Assembly (NCBI GenBank): GCA_018873245.2 | Contig: JAEMBT020000007.1 | Span: 3,675,129 to 3,739,128, forward strand | DNA: 64,000 bases | Direction: 5' to 3' | From: Archegozetes longisetosus | Taxonomy: Eukaryota; Arthropoda; Arachnida; Sarcoptiformes; Trhypochthoniidae | Shown: positions 31,901 to 45,619 of the stretch, piece by piece | How positions within the stretch are numbered: position 1 is the first letter of the stretch | How the letters are laid out: each line of letters begins with the position of its first letter | Translations under genes and position numbers: made by a program | The notes under the pieces: generated by a model | What the model was told of the DNA's origin: nothing | The model's input: the letters and a program-made list of their open reading frames with translations, nothing else | Databases searched by the model: none

Positions 31901-34900
31901 GCTAAGACTTAATATACAGTCAATTTGATGGGATTAACTGGTGGTCAATCTTCAACGAACATGTGGAAACTTTTGTAAATCTCTTGGATTTCAAGCTATG
32001 CTCACTTGTCAGCCAATGAGATCAAATACCATTCCTGATGAAGAATTAGCCAATTTCTAGATCACTATTTATTTTCCTTCAAAGATAGGAAATAAATGAC
32101 CTATTCTTCGAAGTCTACGACTCTGCTCTCTAGCTATGCAATAAAGCGTTAAGATAATTGAAGAAACTAATTATAAAAGAATTTAAGACTAACTCGTTTC
32201 TTGTGTTTCAATGAATAGTATGTAAATTGATTGAAATTTGAGTAAACTTTAAACCTCGATCCCCAACGAAGTTGCCCATTCCATAAGTGAAATGGACTGG
32301 AGCACATATTTTTCAATATAAAGTAATACTCTAGCAAAAACTTCGGATATGGCTTTGTTTTTTTCTTGTTTTTCGTACGTCATGTAGAATTTTTTGGGCT
32401 ACTGATCAAAAAGAAAATAACTTCTAGTGGTTTAGTCGAAGACATGAATTTTGAAATTTTCTTCACACATACAGGTTTCATATTCATTGAATAACAACTT
32501 TCTGTTTAGTGAAGATCTCATGAATTTAATGAATAGTTTCTGAATTTCCTCTTATATGGAAATTCCATTTAGTATTACACGAAAAAAAATTTGATTTCAG
32601 GTTTTGATAACTTAATTATGAACAGTTGTGAACATATTCGTGTCAGCTTTCAATGAGAAGTCTATTTAGTCAAGAGAATTGCATGCAAGTACGATTATGT
32701 ATGAACTGCGTCAAAGACAGTGTATAAGCATAAGCTTTAGATTTATAAATAGTCTGAGCACAGAGAATTAAGGTATTAGAGTCGGTCAAAAACACTCTTG
32801 TTAACGAATAAAGATATTCTTATAGACATCAATGTTTTATCTTCAATAAGTAACTCTTCAAGAACTAATTAAAACTTTTTACGGAAAACAGTCTGAAAAG
32901 GCATGTAGGCATATATTCGATTTGGACTCAGTACTTAGAAGCCTTATTTGAAATTTCATAATATTTAAAAAAGACAAATTTTTTAGTAACTGTCAATTAA
33001 GCTCGCAATCGCATAAAATAAGTTATCAATTCCGAATTGCTTTTTGGGGAAAATAATTACTGAAAAATAATCAAAAAACTATCAAGTAAATGATTATTAT
33101 ATGATTAAATATCATAACTTTTACCTAATCCAGTATTATTATAGATGATGCATAAATTCATAAGTTCAAATACAGAAAATTGTGGTATTCAAGCTTCGGC
33201 ATTTAAAACTATTTAAGTGTTGTCAGTGAGTACGATTCACAACAATAAATCAATTGTGTACAGAATTGGTCTAAGAAAATTTAGATTTTCAAGAATTAAG
33301 CTGAAAGAAATGATTTGAGAGAGTTTTTTAATATATAATAAGATGCGCAAAATGTATGACACAGTTATTCGTTTGAGAGACAATATTTACTTTGACAATA
33401 ATAAGACAATGGAATTACTTGCAACTTCTCTCACTTGTATAGTGTTTTACAAAGACTATATTGAAATTATATTCTCCACGAAAAGCAAACATTTTTCAGT
33501 TGATCATCCTATGAATCGATATTAGAAAATGTTCTACTACTAAACTTGCGGACTGCAAGTGCTAACAAATCATAATTTTCTTGGATAAGGTTCACGCTTT
33601 GGTAGTTTTTGTCGTTATTCACATAATTCGGTCGATATATGGAAAAAGTTTTATTTGTGAAAATTTTTTCACTTTCTCTTATAAAGAATCTTAATTTTAT
33701 TATCTTGAAAGCCGACCAACATTCGAAATCACGACAATAATAAATAACAAGAAGATAGAAAAGGAATTTCATTATTAGTTCTGATAACTGAAAGAAACAC
33801 TGATTTATAGGAGGAGAAAAAGTAGACAAAAGTTCAGTAAGGAATACAAATTCCTTTTCTATACTTTGATTATAAGTTTTGATTTATATAAATATAACTT
33901 TCATTTGATCTACTCACAAGAATAGCTGTAATTAAGGAATAAAGCACTTTCTTGATTACTAGGATTAAATCGTATAATAAAGAAGAAATTATAGATATTC
34001 TGCTCCTTAATCGTTAGATAGACTTTCTTTATGCTGGCATTTAATTATGTAAATGTATTTGGTATATGAATGTTTTATGAGAAACAAAGTTGGAAAATTA
34101 GCATAATTTTACAATTTTCTAAACATGAAATAATTTAATTTAATGAATCGGAAAATGCATTCAAATTTTCAGAATCTTCAAGGAATCCCACAGAATGTGA
34201 ACCGATTAGCTAAGCTTTACATTATTTATTGCATTTCCATCGAATTTTTCTTTGAAATCGATAATACTTTAGTTTGAGATCCAAATAAATCGATTTTTGA
34301 ATAGTTAACGGTATTGAAATAAAGATTTTATTCTTTGTGACAGTCTAGAAAATTTTTATTTTTCATAAAAGTGCAATAGTTTTCAAATATCTAAAAGATT
34401 TGAGTTCAAAATATTTGATTGATATTTGGTTATCTTGTACTATATTTGATGGAAATAATAGAAAAGAGAGGGGGCATTTTACACTCAATATACAAACATC
34501 TCAAACTGAATATGTTTCTAACAATTGAGTTCAAGTATTAATTATTAAACATATTTTTATAGATCCGGTGTCATAACTATTATTTTCCAAATAAGGCTCT
34601 AAAACGATATGAAGTAAGTTATTTAATTTTTGTTCACAATAATGGAGTTTCTATGGAACCCCTAATGACTAGATCATAAATAATTGATTGTCTTACCATC
34701 GTGTCAAACATACAGAGGCAAAAATATTTATTACGAATAATGTTCTAACAAGTTCTCATTTTCAAGAATGAGTCATAATAAACTTAAAGTTTAAAATAAA
34801 AAACCAAGCCAATAAGCTTTTAAATAAAAGAAATATGAAATTCTAACCTCAAGAAAAAAGAACTGCAAACTAATTACAACATTTATAATGAGATAATCAT

Positions 34901-37900
34901 AAAAATTCATACTTGAATCGCTTCAAGCAAATCATTTATTATAACAGCTGTAGTGAACTCTTGCATATAGAGTTGTATCTCATTAAAGATGGCATCAAAT
35001 TTGATATATTCCATTGTTGAGTGTCTAAACTTCAATAAATATGCAATCAATTCAAACATATTCTAATTTGAAATATACGATGAGAACTAAGACGAAAATT
35101 AATGAAAAAGTTTCTTTTAACAAAAGAAATGAAGTTTGAATTATAGACTCGATGTGCCTTTAGGGCCAACTCTCACATACACCAAACCAGAAGAAGCATC
35201 TCAACAATACCTTTACTTTAATTTTAAATAAGTTATATAGAATTTCGATGCCCCAAGCAATCAATGTTACGATATATCGCGCTAGCAGTCACTTGATTAG
35301 ATTTATCGACTATAAAAGTGGGTTTTGCACTAAATTTCTGCTCAAATGCAACTTCATTTGTGATTCTTTACAAACATGTTCGTCATAAGGTATTCATTAA
35401 GCTTTCTTTCAAAATGAATTATTCTTATAACAGAACCAATTCTAGCCATATATCAAATTTAGGAACTGTTTAGCTTCAGCTCTTGCTATACTTTCTATGG
35501 CTTTGGTCTTGAAGCCAAAGTTTTTTTTTCAGAGAAACAAAGATTTTGTACAGAAAGATAAAAAGAATGTTTGCTTTTTAGAATTACTATCAGAGGCTCA
35601 CGTTAGATATCATACTGTGAACAGAATTTATCTGTGGATTCGTGTCAAATGTTTTATGCATCAAATAAGTCTTTATTTTATGAAATAAAGTCAGTAAAAT
35701 ATTCGGAGATATATCTTCTCTCAATCATTTTTCATTGACTGATACTACAGACATTTTCTGAAAGTATAATAAGTGTTATCTAAGAGTTTGTTCCAAATTC
35801 AACTCTAAACTAGGAGTTTCTAGATTTAAGCTTCATCTTTGCTTTTCAAAAGAAAAAATGATTTCATTCTCAATTGAAACAAATGAATCAACTTTTAAGA
35901 AGCAGAATAAGTACAAAAGCAAATAATGAGCAAAGCTGATAAGTTATTTCTTATAGATGTGAACCAAATTAAAATAGAGTTATACAGTATATTAAAACTT
36001 CAATTGAGAAACATTGATTGACTTGAAGTCTTTGGCAATTTATTTGAGATTATCCCTAAGTAAAATCTAATATCTAACAAATCTCTTTTTCTGATAGTTT
36101 AAGTTCTTAAGAACGTCAACTTTTAAAGCCTGGTTTCAATTTTAGGATAAATTTATAGTTCTGATTGGGTTTTGATCTTTCAATAAATCGATATATTGGT
36201 GTAACTTAAAAGTATTTCGCAATATTTTTACCAGTAGATAAAGTTTTACTTATCTATCATAACAATAATAGTCACAATAAGCTTGAAATTTATGAGAAAA
36301 TAGTCGTCAATTCATAAGTTATTTGCAAAAAGTATTATAAAATAAAAATAAAATATTAAAAATTTCTTACAAGTCAGTTATTAAATTCTTGTGATATAAA
36401 GATTCTCAAAACCGGAAAATATTGAGTTTCTCATAAGTTTTAGCCACATTCTTTATATCATTGAACGATAGCAATAAAGTTAAAAAGTTTAGCATATTTT
36501 GCATAGGCCCAAAAACTTGACAGTCTCTCAGACATCAAAACATACTGAATGGCTCTCTATTTCTCACTTGATTTTGTGTATGTCTTTCTGTATGAGAAAA
36601 GACGAATTGGTTATTCTCTTATCATTTTCCTTTGCTACTGATAATACTCAGCATTTGAGTGAAACTAATAAATAAGAGTAGAAGACTTGGTCATAAACAT
36701 TGCTGTGGCTTCAATTTGCCTAACATTTAATTGAATTTGTATCCTCAAAGTTTCTGGTCTAAGGTTATCTGCTCTTTATACAGCTTAGCTATGTTGTGCA
36801 TCTTACATATACCTCTTGTCAACATTCTTATGGTTTAGATACTGATATTTGTATTGAATTTTTGTTAAAATATACTTAACAATTAACAGTCAATTGTTCA
36901 TAAAAATATTATTTATTAATTTTAAACGAGTTTAGAATCATATTTATTGTAAGAATTTGGAAACAAAGTTTCTAGAGAATAGTTGAAAAAATTCAAAACT
37001 GAGGCACACTAATCAATAGAGAGTTATTCTCCATAGCTCAAAAGGAACAGATAGCTCTCGATTTTTCGCACGCATCAATTGTCTCGCAAGAAGTGTTGCA
37101 TGATTAGGATTTGTGAAAAGCATTCTCTTCCTCTCCATTCTACGATTGTTACTAGTTATTGATTTTACAGAAATCAGTTTTAGTCTGAATTTAAAATTGT
37201 TGCCACTATTGTGCATCACTCGAGCTACAGTACTTTGTGAGATTAAGTTGACGATTTGTAATATCTAATACATCAATACAGAACCGATTGTTTCATTTTT
37301 AGTTGACTAAGGTCAATATACAAACAAACTTCTACATGTAAAGAGCTGTTTGGTTGGACTCGCTTACGAACATCACACCATTAGAGGGATCGTATTCAAA
37401 GTAAACAAAGTATTCCTATTCTCCTAAACATGAAAGAATGAGCTTTCAATACTAGACAATAAGTTTAGTTGAATGAGATCGTGATTCACAACAATATAAA
37501 TAGTACCTAGTACTATGTAAAGAACCTAATATATAGGTATAATTAGCGAAACACTTAATTGTTTTTACTATGAAACCAATTAAGCTGGTTATTCCATTCA
37601 ACTCTTTAACTCACTATATTCTGCGACAACGCCCGATACTTAAGTTTCATGTTCTAATGACATGCAAAAAGGTGTCATCATTAATGCAAAATATAAGACG
37701 CAAATTAATAAAAATGTCATTTCATTCCTTAAGAGTAATCAGTTTTAAGAATTTATTAGTTGTGAAAAACAAGACTTTAAATCCGCCAATCTTTCAAGTT
37801 ATTAATACTACTACTGACTTAAGCGGTTTCAAGCTCAAGGATAGACTGACTTAAATCGAAGGACTTCAGGACGATTTTTTCTATTCTAAAAATCGTGTCA

Positions 37901-40900
37901 AATATTATGCAATTTATAAGCATAAAAAACTAATGAAATGTTTTGCAAACTCTCAAAATAGACTGCTTTTATCCTATAAGTAGAATGTCATTTCTATTTC
38001 TAAGGAAAGAGCTTTTGTTGTATTCTCTACCAGTATTGCACTTATTATGTTTTTGATCAATTCTAATCATTATTAAAGGAAAGAATAGTAATGCATTAAT
38101 AATGAAATTAATAAAAAGATTAATTTATGCGGAAAAACGTATATAGAATAGAAAATAGAAAGAAAATAATTGATTCATTAGGAGAATCGTTGAACGCATG
38201 GCTATTCATGGTAGAAAAGAGAGATACAACTTTTGTGCGAGTAATCAATTTATATTACTAATAAAAAAAGTTATAAAATATGATTGGGATTAATAAGAAT
38301 GTAATACAAGCGTATAGTTTACGATTATTGGATATGTTTTCTGTCAGTACTATTTTTATAGAACTTTTCACCTGATAGCTAAAAATGGTTCTCATTTACC
38401 ATAGATTTTTAAAACTCGGGAATAAGCTCAATTATTAATTTCTAAGCTCTAGCAGGACTAAGACAATATAAATAAATTATGAAAAAAGCATTTGTGGTTA
38501 TATTATCCACTCATGTATTATAAGTTGAATGTAGCCATAAAAAAGAACAGTACAAAACTTGGCCATAAAATTACAGGCAAGCTGAATTAGTTTTACTGAG
38601 AGTGTGTTACATTGCTTGTAGTGTTTTTGACCGCTATCCATGAATGCTATTCAATATAACTTTTAGTAATACTATTAGCAATACTTTTTATTACTTAAAC
38701 CTAAAAGTTAGATAACAATAACTCGAGTCTCTATGAAGAAGAGTTTTGAAAATATCTTAAGTGTAGGCTTAAAAGCTTTTGAACACTTTTTTCCAATAGA
38801 TTCGAAATTGTTATTTTCAGGTTACATTTTATTTTTCCGAATGAACTTATTCTGATTTACGGTAGGATAAGAATAGAAATTGGATTATATGATTGTTACG
38901 AGTATGGGATGAAGAAAAATAAGATGAGATACCATCCATTGAGTGCGCTCAAGCGTTATAGTAAATGCAGGATTTATTTTACGGTATTGCAAATATAGAG
39001 TAGTTCTTTATTCAGTTATAATAAGGCTGGGTTTCATGATCTACCGCAAAGATGGGGGGCAACCACTCCAGTGCTCTTCAACTTATGTTCAGTTTTAAGC
39101 GTCGATTGCTATGCAAAAAACTTCCTAACATTATAATCTTTTCCGATTAAAATACTTAAATGGATTTTGTTATTTTGATATCAGATTTTTCGATAATTTT
39201 CCAGTTATCAGAAGATACTTTCAAAAAAGCTTAATTTATAGAAAATGTCTTCAACCGTAAAAATTCATTTTTATCGGAAGTTTTAATGAAAAAGTTTGAA
39301 TTATCTTAAAATTTAATATTCAAAAGGGATATAAAAACGTGTGATGAAATAAACTTAATATTTATTTTTGGAATTCTCACAACATTACTTGTCATAACAT
39401 GCAAAATGTAATTTAGTAAAGGGCATAGAATGCACTATTCAATAAAGTTATGCAAAATATAAGTTACGAAATGAATACAAGCTTAGAATACTCATTCATT
39501 TTGTAGACAGAATTTCGCAAAAGTACATTCACAAATATCAAGTTTGCAATCAATTAAACTATATTTTTTATGATGCACTCAATTTTATTCTGTAAAACGC
39601 GTCAAGCCTGCAATACGTTTATTGCTGTTTAAAAGTCTAATCTTGTAGATATGGTTGTGGTTCAAAAGAATTCTATCTTAATTTTAATTCGATTGTTATG
39701 CATCTTATTGAATTATTAAAAGTTTGCTCTTTTTCTCCTTGACTATAGAAACTCTCAAAAGACTAAAGTAATTGAGATGATGTTTTAGGTAAAGAAATTA
39801 CCTGCAGTTCGAAAAATGAATTTTTTTTTGAACCATTGCCAAAAATGTGTGTTAGCTTGAACAAGTTAAACTTTTCCAAGACTTTTCTTCTCGTAAACAA
39901 AAGTTGAAATGTACTGTCAATAGGGAAAGTCATTTTTCTTAAATAAAGGAAACTGGATTAAAAGTAAGTAAAATAGGATCTTAAGATTGAATTACTTCAA
40001 GAACAGAAATAAACTACGAACTTCGAAATAAAAAAATTGTACTCAAAACAATTATCTAAAATGGAATAATCAGAAGCAAAAATGGTTGAAAATTTGACTA
40101 GCAGCTAAAAAGTATATGAAACAGTTGATAAAATTGAGATTAAAAGTTAAACAGTTTCGAGGTTTGATATGATTGCTACGCAGGTATTAATTTGCCTATA
40201 ACAACATCTTGTCACAGACATTAGCGTTCTTTCTAGTACTTTATATGGTATGCTCTATATTTTATTGTACATATAATTTAATATCGTTTCTATCATGTGT
40301 CAAATAAACAATTTCTCTGTCAATATTGTTTGCTTAAAAGAAGCACTCTTTCGGGCAAATAAAATTAGTTTAACATAACTTATATCTAGAATCATATCTG
40401 AAGAATTAATGCTTTCTCTTGCTCTACTCTTTCAATATTGATTATATGGCAAAAGTTTGAAGTAATAGCAATATTTTTCTAAGAGTTTATCATTTGTTTA
40501 CGTGGTGTGGACAGAACTAGAATATTCTGAAATACGAAATGAGTCCAATTGTTTTGAGTGCCCAAATCTCTTGTTTCTTATCCTGCTTTATGTTGAGTCT
40601 GGCATGCATTGGAAACATGCGATCGGAAATGGTAAACGTATACGAATTGGAGCTTTAAATTACAGTTATAAGTCATTTCCTATTTCTCCAGTATATCGAT
40701 ATGTTATTCCGTACTATACGTTGACAACAAAACTTAATTTTATAGAACATGTGTCAGATGAAGAGCTGAGTCGTTCAAACCGAGAACTTAAGTCATGCTT
40801 TCACTTGTGAAACAATTGAAACTATTGCAACAAAATATTTATAACTATTTGTTTACATTGAATTCGAAAAAAAATTAGATCTTGTCAATGCCAAACCTTT

Positions 40901-43900
40901 CTATGCAACGAGAAACTGAAACGTTGATTATCTACAAGTAGTATCGGAATAAAATTTCTTCAAAACTGAGTTTGTGGATCCAAAATGGAGATCAAATTTA
41001 TATATGGAAAGCTATATAATTAGATCTTATAATTTGCAGTTAAGGTGTTATCGCCTAGAGTAATATCTAGAACATAATCGATTCGTAGTACGTCTCAGTA
41101 TCAAATTAATTGAATTGATTTAATTATCCTTGGCAAACTTTCATTTATTGCTTCACCTCTAGAATAATTCTTAAGAACAACTTTTTTACAGCCAATTTTT
41201 GCTAAGGGTATCAAATAGTTTTCCTGATAAATGTCCCTTTAGGTTCTTCTAAATGAAGCCTTATTTTGAAGATCTATCTTAGCGGATAGGACTTATACTA
41301 AGAATAAAATAATTTCTAGTTTTCAGACTTAAAAACTTTCTTATTCATAGGTATATCACTTGCTTCTTATCAACTTTGAAAGTATGCAGCGTCAAAATTT
41401 TATCTAATGACTTAAATACTTTGAGATGTTTTATAGTGAAAGGAAAACTCAACGATCAGGTAATAAATTATTATTTATTTAATAGACTAAGTTTTTTCTG
41501 TGACTAAAAGACTTGAAGAAATAATTTTCGTTATCTTTCCAACGATGACATTGAATGTTTAGAAACCTTATGCCAAGTGTAAGGTGAAGACTGTTAAGAT
41601 GTTTAATCTTTCTTCAAATGCATCCTAAAAATGGACTTTCATTATATTTTAAGCCTAGAACATGTTCACTGAACATCCTTTTAACAATAATTGGATCCAG
41701 GTGTCGATCTTTTAACAAGATTCAAAAAATGACGAACCATCAAAAACCAAGGAAAAGCCTTGAAGAGTAAACCTTTTCTGAACGTAGGTAGATCTTAATA
41801 GCGGATTCATTATTTGATTATTTTATTCGATCGTCAAACATAATAAAGAATTCGATAAAACAGTGAAATTGATCTTTTTCACACTTAATTATACTGCTTA
41901 AGTAAAAAAGCCTAATAAATATTCCTAAATATTTGGTCGAGTCAGTGCTATAAAGTGCAATCTGTAATTTTACTTGAATTAAAGATAGTACTTTATAGCC
42001 CACAGCCGGTGAATTTTGATTTTACTCGATATGTTTGAGGGTCACCTCCAGACCAAGCAATCGGTCTGTAACTCAATTAAGTTTAACAAGTTACTATGTC
42101 TGGATCTACCACATTTAAAGTGAATTGAGTCACGTAAGCACCTGATCATTAGCAATTACAATACGCTTTAAAGTATGATTTACATGATTCAATAAAAGTT
42201 TCAAACACGACTAGTTTTAAATCTTTTAGTTACGCCTCAAAGATAGGATTAGCTCAGTTTGTTGTTAATTAATGGATTTCTCATACTTCAATCCTGGCAA
42301 TAGCATTAAGATCGATTTTTTAAGTCTCTTCCAAGACTTAAATCTATGCTCTGTCCTTAAGATCGCTTTCCTATCAATAAAAATACTTCTGAAAGATCGC
42401 ATCCCCTCAAAGGTTATGTAATAAATAGTTAAATTAGTAAAAAATAGAGTGAGAAATAAGAGTTTTTACCTGTCATCAGAGCATTGTCTCACATAAGGTA
42501 GCGGCCATAACATTACAAGCATTAAGTTGTCGTGTTATGAGTTCTGGTGAGTATGTGTTTCTATGAATAATGTCTAGGATATTTTTAAAGTGAAAATAAA
42601 ACAACGGACTTCCCCTCAAGATTATGACATTGTGTTCAATTTAATGCTTGCCATTAACTCTCAGCTCAAAAGACAGTTTACTCTTAATAAGTTTTTAAGG
42701 CTATAATTTCGGGCATTTTCCAGAATTAATGTTAGATTTTCATCGATTAAGCAAACAAATTTAGCGTAAAAAACATAATAATAATAATAATAATAAAGAT
42801 GTATTGTTTGCATAACTATTTAAGTTATGGAAGTTTACCAAAAGGGAGAATTAGTATCGATTCGATGACTTATTTTTGACTTTGGAATGCAATCTTCAAT
42901 TAATAACTACGTAAAAATTTCAATTTTTCTCATAGTAAACTAAAATTTAAGTTTATATTTACTGGAATGACACTCGATTGAAGGTTATATTAAGCAGGAG
43001 TATGTCAATTCTTCTACCAGTATGGAGTACAGCGTTTTAAAAATAGCATTTAATCTTTTTTCTGCAGAACGCATTAAATATGACTGGATTGCTAATTATT
43101 TAAAAGACTTTATGCATAATTCGAGAATCAAATATGTTTTTGAGGATAAAATGCAGGTAAAACTGAAAAATTCACTCAAAGCTCATACAAAAGTTTTTAA
43201 AGTCAAACAAATTGAGCCTGACTTTTGTTTTTCTTTGTTATTAAGTATTCTCAACTATTTCTTATCATAAACTGAAGTTCATCTGCACTCATAAAAGTGT
43301 GCGTGTGTTAAAAAAGGCATTATTTCTATTCATTTAACATTTTTACTGAAGTTTTTAGGCTTCATTAAACTGAAAACTGTATGATTTTGTTGGGCAAAAT
43401 TAAAGAAAAAGTTTGAACCGTAAAATGTGAGGACTATTTAATTATTAGAACTCGATTTAGTCTCTTTAGGAAAATTGATATGTTTCGAGACCATGAATTA
43501 AGTTGGGAAAGTAGATATTTAAATATTAATTCGTATCACAAATTGTAAATTATTCATCGTATCTGGAGTCAAATATGAGCGTGTGAATCTAATCACAAAT
43601 TCATAGCCGTTCGAGATATTAAAATGCACGTGAAATCATTTTTCACCTTATGTGTGGCATTCAATGACATCTCAAGTATTTCTTTAAATCCTTAATCAAT
43701 TAAACAGATATAACCTAAAGTATGTGCAAAAACTAATTTAATACAAAATGTAATGTTATTCTGGAAAGTTCCTGGATTCAAAGTGATTACCATAATGAGA
43801 GATGTAGTATAGAATAATAAGCAGTTCATAAGAAATCATAGATTATATTGGATGCCAACAAATTTAAAATAAGTTAAGGAAAATTTAGTTTTAGATATTA

Positions 43901-44224
43901 TATACTTTTTGCATCTAAAAGTAAAACTGAATCTGACGCTAAAGGTATAAACTGTAAATATCTGGAGTACTATAGATAATAGCTTCAAACGTATCGAACG
44001 CAACAATTTTTCAATCAAATTTCTCACAAGTTTCCATCAATAATCTTAAAAATATATTTATGCTTGTTGAGCATCACTTATAGCATCAAAATTGAAATGC
44101 AAATATTTCTACAGATTCCATATTCAATCAAATTCTAGCAAAACATTTTGAAGCCTCAAATTGATGAGCCTTTGTCAAGCGTAGAGTTACAATTGTTAAT
44201 TAAAATGTTTTATAATACACACAC

Positions 44225-44264
<40 letters not shown>

Positions 44265-45145
44265 ATTTACAGATAGCAAAATTGAAGTCTGATTTGGTAT
44301 CATTTTCAGCTTTGATAGTGAGCTCTTCCTTGATATCTTACAAGTTAGTCATTATATGAACATTGAAAGCAAGTTCAAAATGAAAATAAAATTCACTCTA
44401 AAAATTGATTAATTAACATCAATGAGAATAAGCTTAGAACTTAATTAATTCATTTTTAGCCAACACAAGGCTCTTGATAGTATCGTCTTTTCTGAATGTC
44501 GATTAACTGGTGTTTGCATGACATTTCAATAAGACTTTACTATTTGATGCACTGCAAAGTAGGGAAAACAAATCTAACAACTAGTTAAAACGCAGATAAA
44601 CACAAGTGATGGGGTTCTAGATCAAGTTTATCATCACTACCATCTTCAAGTATATAATGATAGGAATAGCTGATTAGAAAATAAAAACAAGTTCAATCAA
44701 ACAACATTGAAGGAGAGGATTTGTTCTCGCAAGTATATCATTTTAATTAGTAGTGGTACAAAATCAATGTTTGTAGTCATAATATTGTATAAAAATCACT
44801 AGTATCTCATCGTTAATTTTGTCGTTTGTTCTTAAACTGTTCTAATTATAATCCATTGATAAGATATGTAACACTTGAAAAATGAGAGTTTCTAAACACG
44901 CTTAACATTAATCACTAGTTTGACAGTACAATAGATTTGAGTGGAAAAAAGTTTTTAACAAAAAAATCTATTTAAAGTTTGATAATTAGCGAAAAATGAG
45001 ATTTTCGCTTAACGTCAGTGTTTTTTGCTTTCAATTTGACGCTCGAACAACTTGAGAGCTAAATATGAAGTTATAATTAACGTAATAATTATGATTTGTA
45101 TAATTTTCGATCACTCACCTCTACGTTAGTTCCTTTTTTCTTCAT
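19906..45145 (-). CDS. Ac76E-like: Membrane adenylyl cyclase, AC2/4/7 (Ac76E-like) group, complete, 1108 aa
   Basis: Makes cAMP from ATP at the plasma membrane. Coding exons (minus): 45145..45119, 30936..30742, 28324..27905, 27353..27204, 27065..26911, 26064..25953, 25671..25544, 24755..24597, 23776..23644, 23557..23309, 22122..21884, 21642..20899, 20810..20578, 20505..20377, 20226..20105, 20037..19906; every join is phase-consistent. Layout: short N-terminus, six helices, C1a, C1b, second six-helix cassette, C2a. C1 keeps the metal-binding Asp321 (YADIV) and Asp365 (LGDCYYC). C2 keeps Lys961 (KIKTIGS), Asp1043 (YDIWG), Asn1050, Arg1054 and Lys1090 (VKGKG), at family spacing. Text such as [22 protein letters not shown] and NHGPVIAG fits the AC2-like group, whose fly member is Ac76E; that assignment is from memory. 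The 9-codon first exon (MKKKGTNVE) is chosen from its strong GTGAGT donor and phase and is the least certain part. Confidence 0.93.
22123..30741 (-). other. Larger introns of the adenylyl cyclase gene
   Basis: The introns over 300 bp (22123-23308, 23777-24596, 24756-25543, 26065-26910, 27354-27904, 28325-30741) are A/T-rich with no ORF, RNA gene or strong repeat that I can support. Confidence 0.6.
42775..42796. repeat. (AAT)n microsatellite
   Basis: About seven AAT/ATA units in a row. Confidence 0.9.
44214..44264. repeat. Compound (AC)n(AT)n microsatellite
   Basis: An AC run passes through ACATACAT into a long AT run. Confidence 0.9.
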
Positions 45146-45507
45146 TCTCAACAATATAAGTAACGAAAAATTATTTAAAATATAATAAGGGACAAGTTTT
45201 TACCATATATAACAACAATAATAAATAGGAAGCTTTTATTGAAAAAGTATGAAATTTCTCATTCAACAAATGTAGTCATTCGTATGAACTAGTTGACAAA
45301 AATCAAAGTAGTCAACAAGTTGAATGTTGAATGCTATGAAAAAGACGCACAAATAACACACTATTAAGTAAAAGAAGTAAAAGTCGATAAATGGGAGAGG
45401 AGTCTACAGTTAGGTATTGATGTTCGAGTCACGCCAATGGAAATACTAAATGTCTTTGAAATTTAGCCCAAAAGAATCACAAACTGTATGTGGTGTGTCT
45501 ATTGCGA

Positions 45508-45519
45508 ACTGAGACTGAC
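45508..45519 (-). promoter_or_regulatory. Candidate initiator region of the adenylyl cyclase gene
   Basis: On the minus strand TCAGTC and TCAGTT lie side by side. Both fit the arthropod initiator TCA(G/T)T(C/T). They sit in a stretch (about 45480-45605) clearly richer in G/C than its surroundings, about 365 bp upstream of the proposed start codon. No TATA box is obvious. Confidence 0.3.
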
Positions 45520-45619
45520 TCGAAGACACGCAGCTCTCAATAGCACGCAATCAAACCGTACACACATTCCTAAAGCTCAACGAATCCCTCCTGTATTGGC
45601 CGCAACTTTATTTAACCTA

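Larger units (their letters stand above)
30937..45118 (-). other. 14.2-kb first coding intron of the adenylyl cyclase gene
   Basis: No nested gene is supported. Open frames of 60-106 codons occur at the rate expected from such A/T-rich DNA. Two microsatellites are present (42775-42796 and 44214-44264). An alternative first exon cannot be excluded. Confidence 0.5.

Noticed and set aside
33509..33829. 106-codon minus-strand frame with a hydrophobic start
   Set aside because: One or two frames of this length are expected by chance in 64 kb of such A/T-rich DNA; it has no family signal and lies inside the cyclase intron.
37013..37219. Minus-strand frame considered as an alternative first exon of the cyclase
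   Set aside because: No donor with the right phase at its end.
40502..40810. 102-codon plus-strand frame in the cyclase intron
   Set aside because: No recognisable domain, no splice context, chance-level length.
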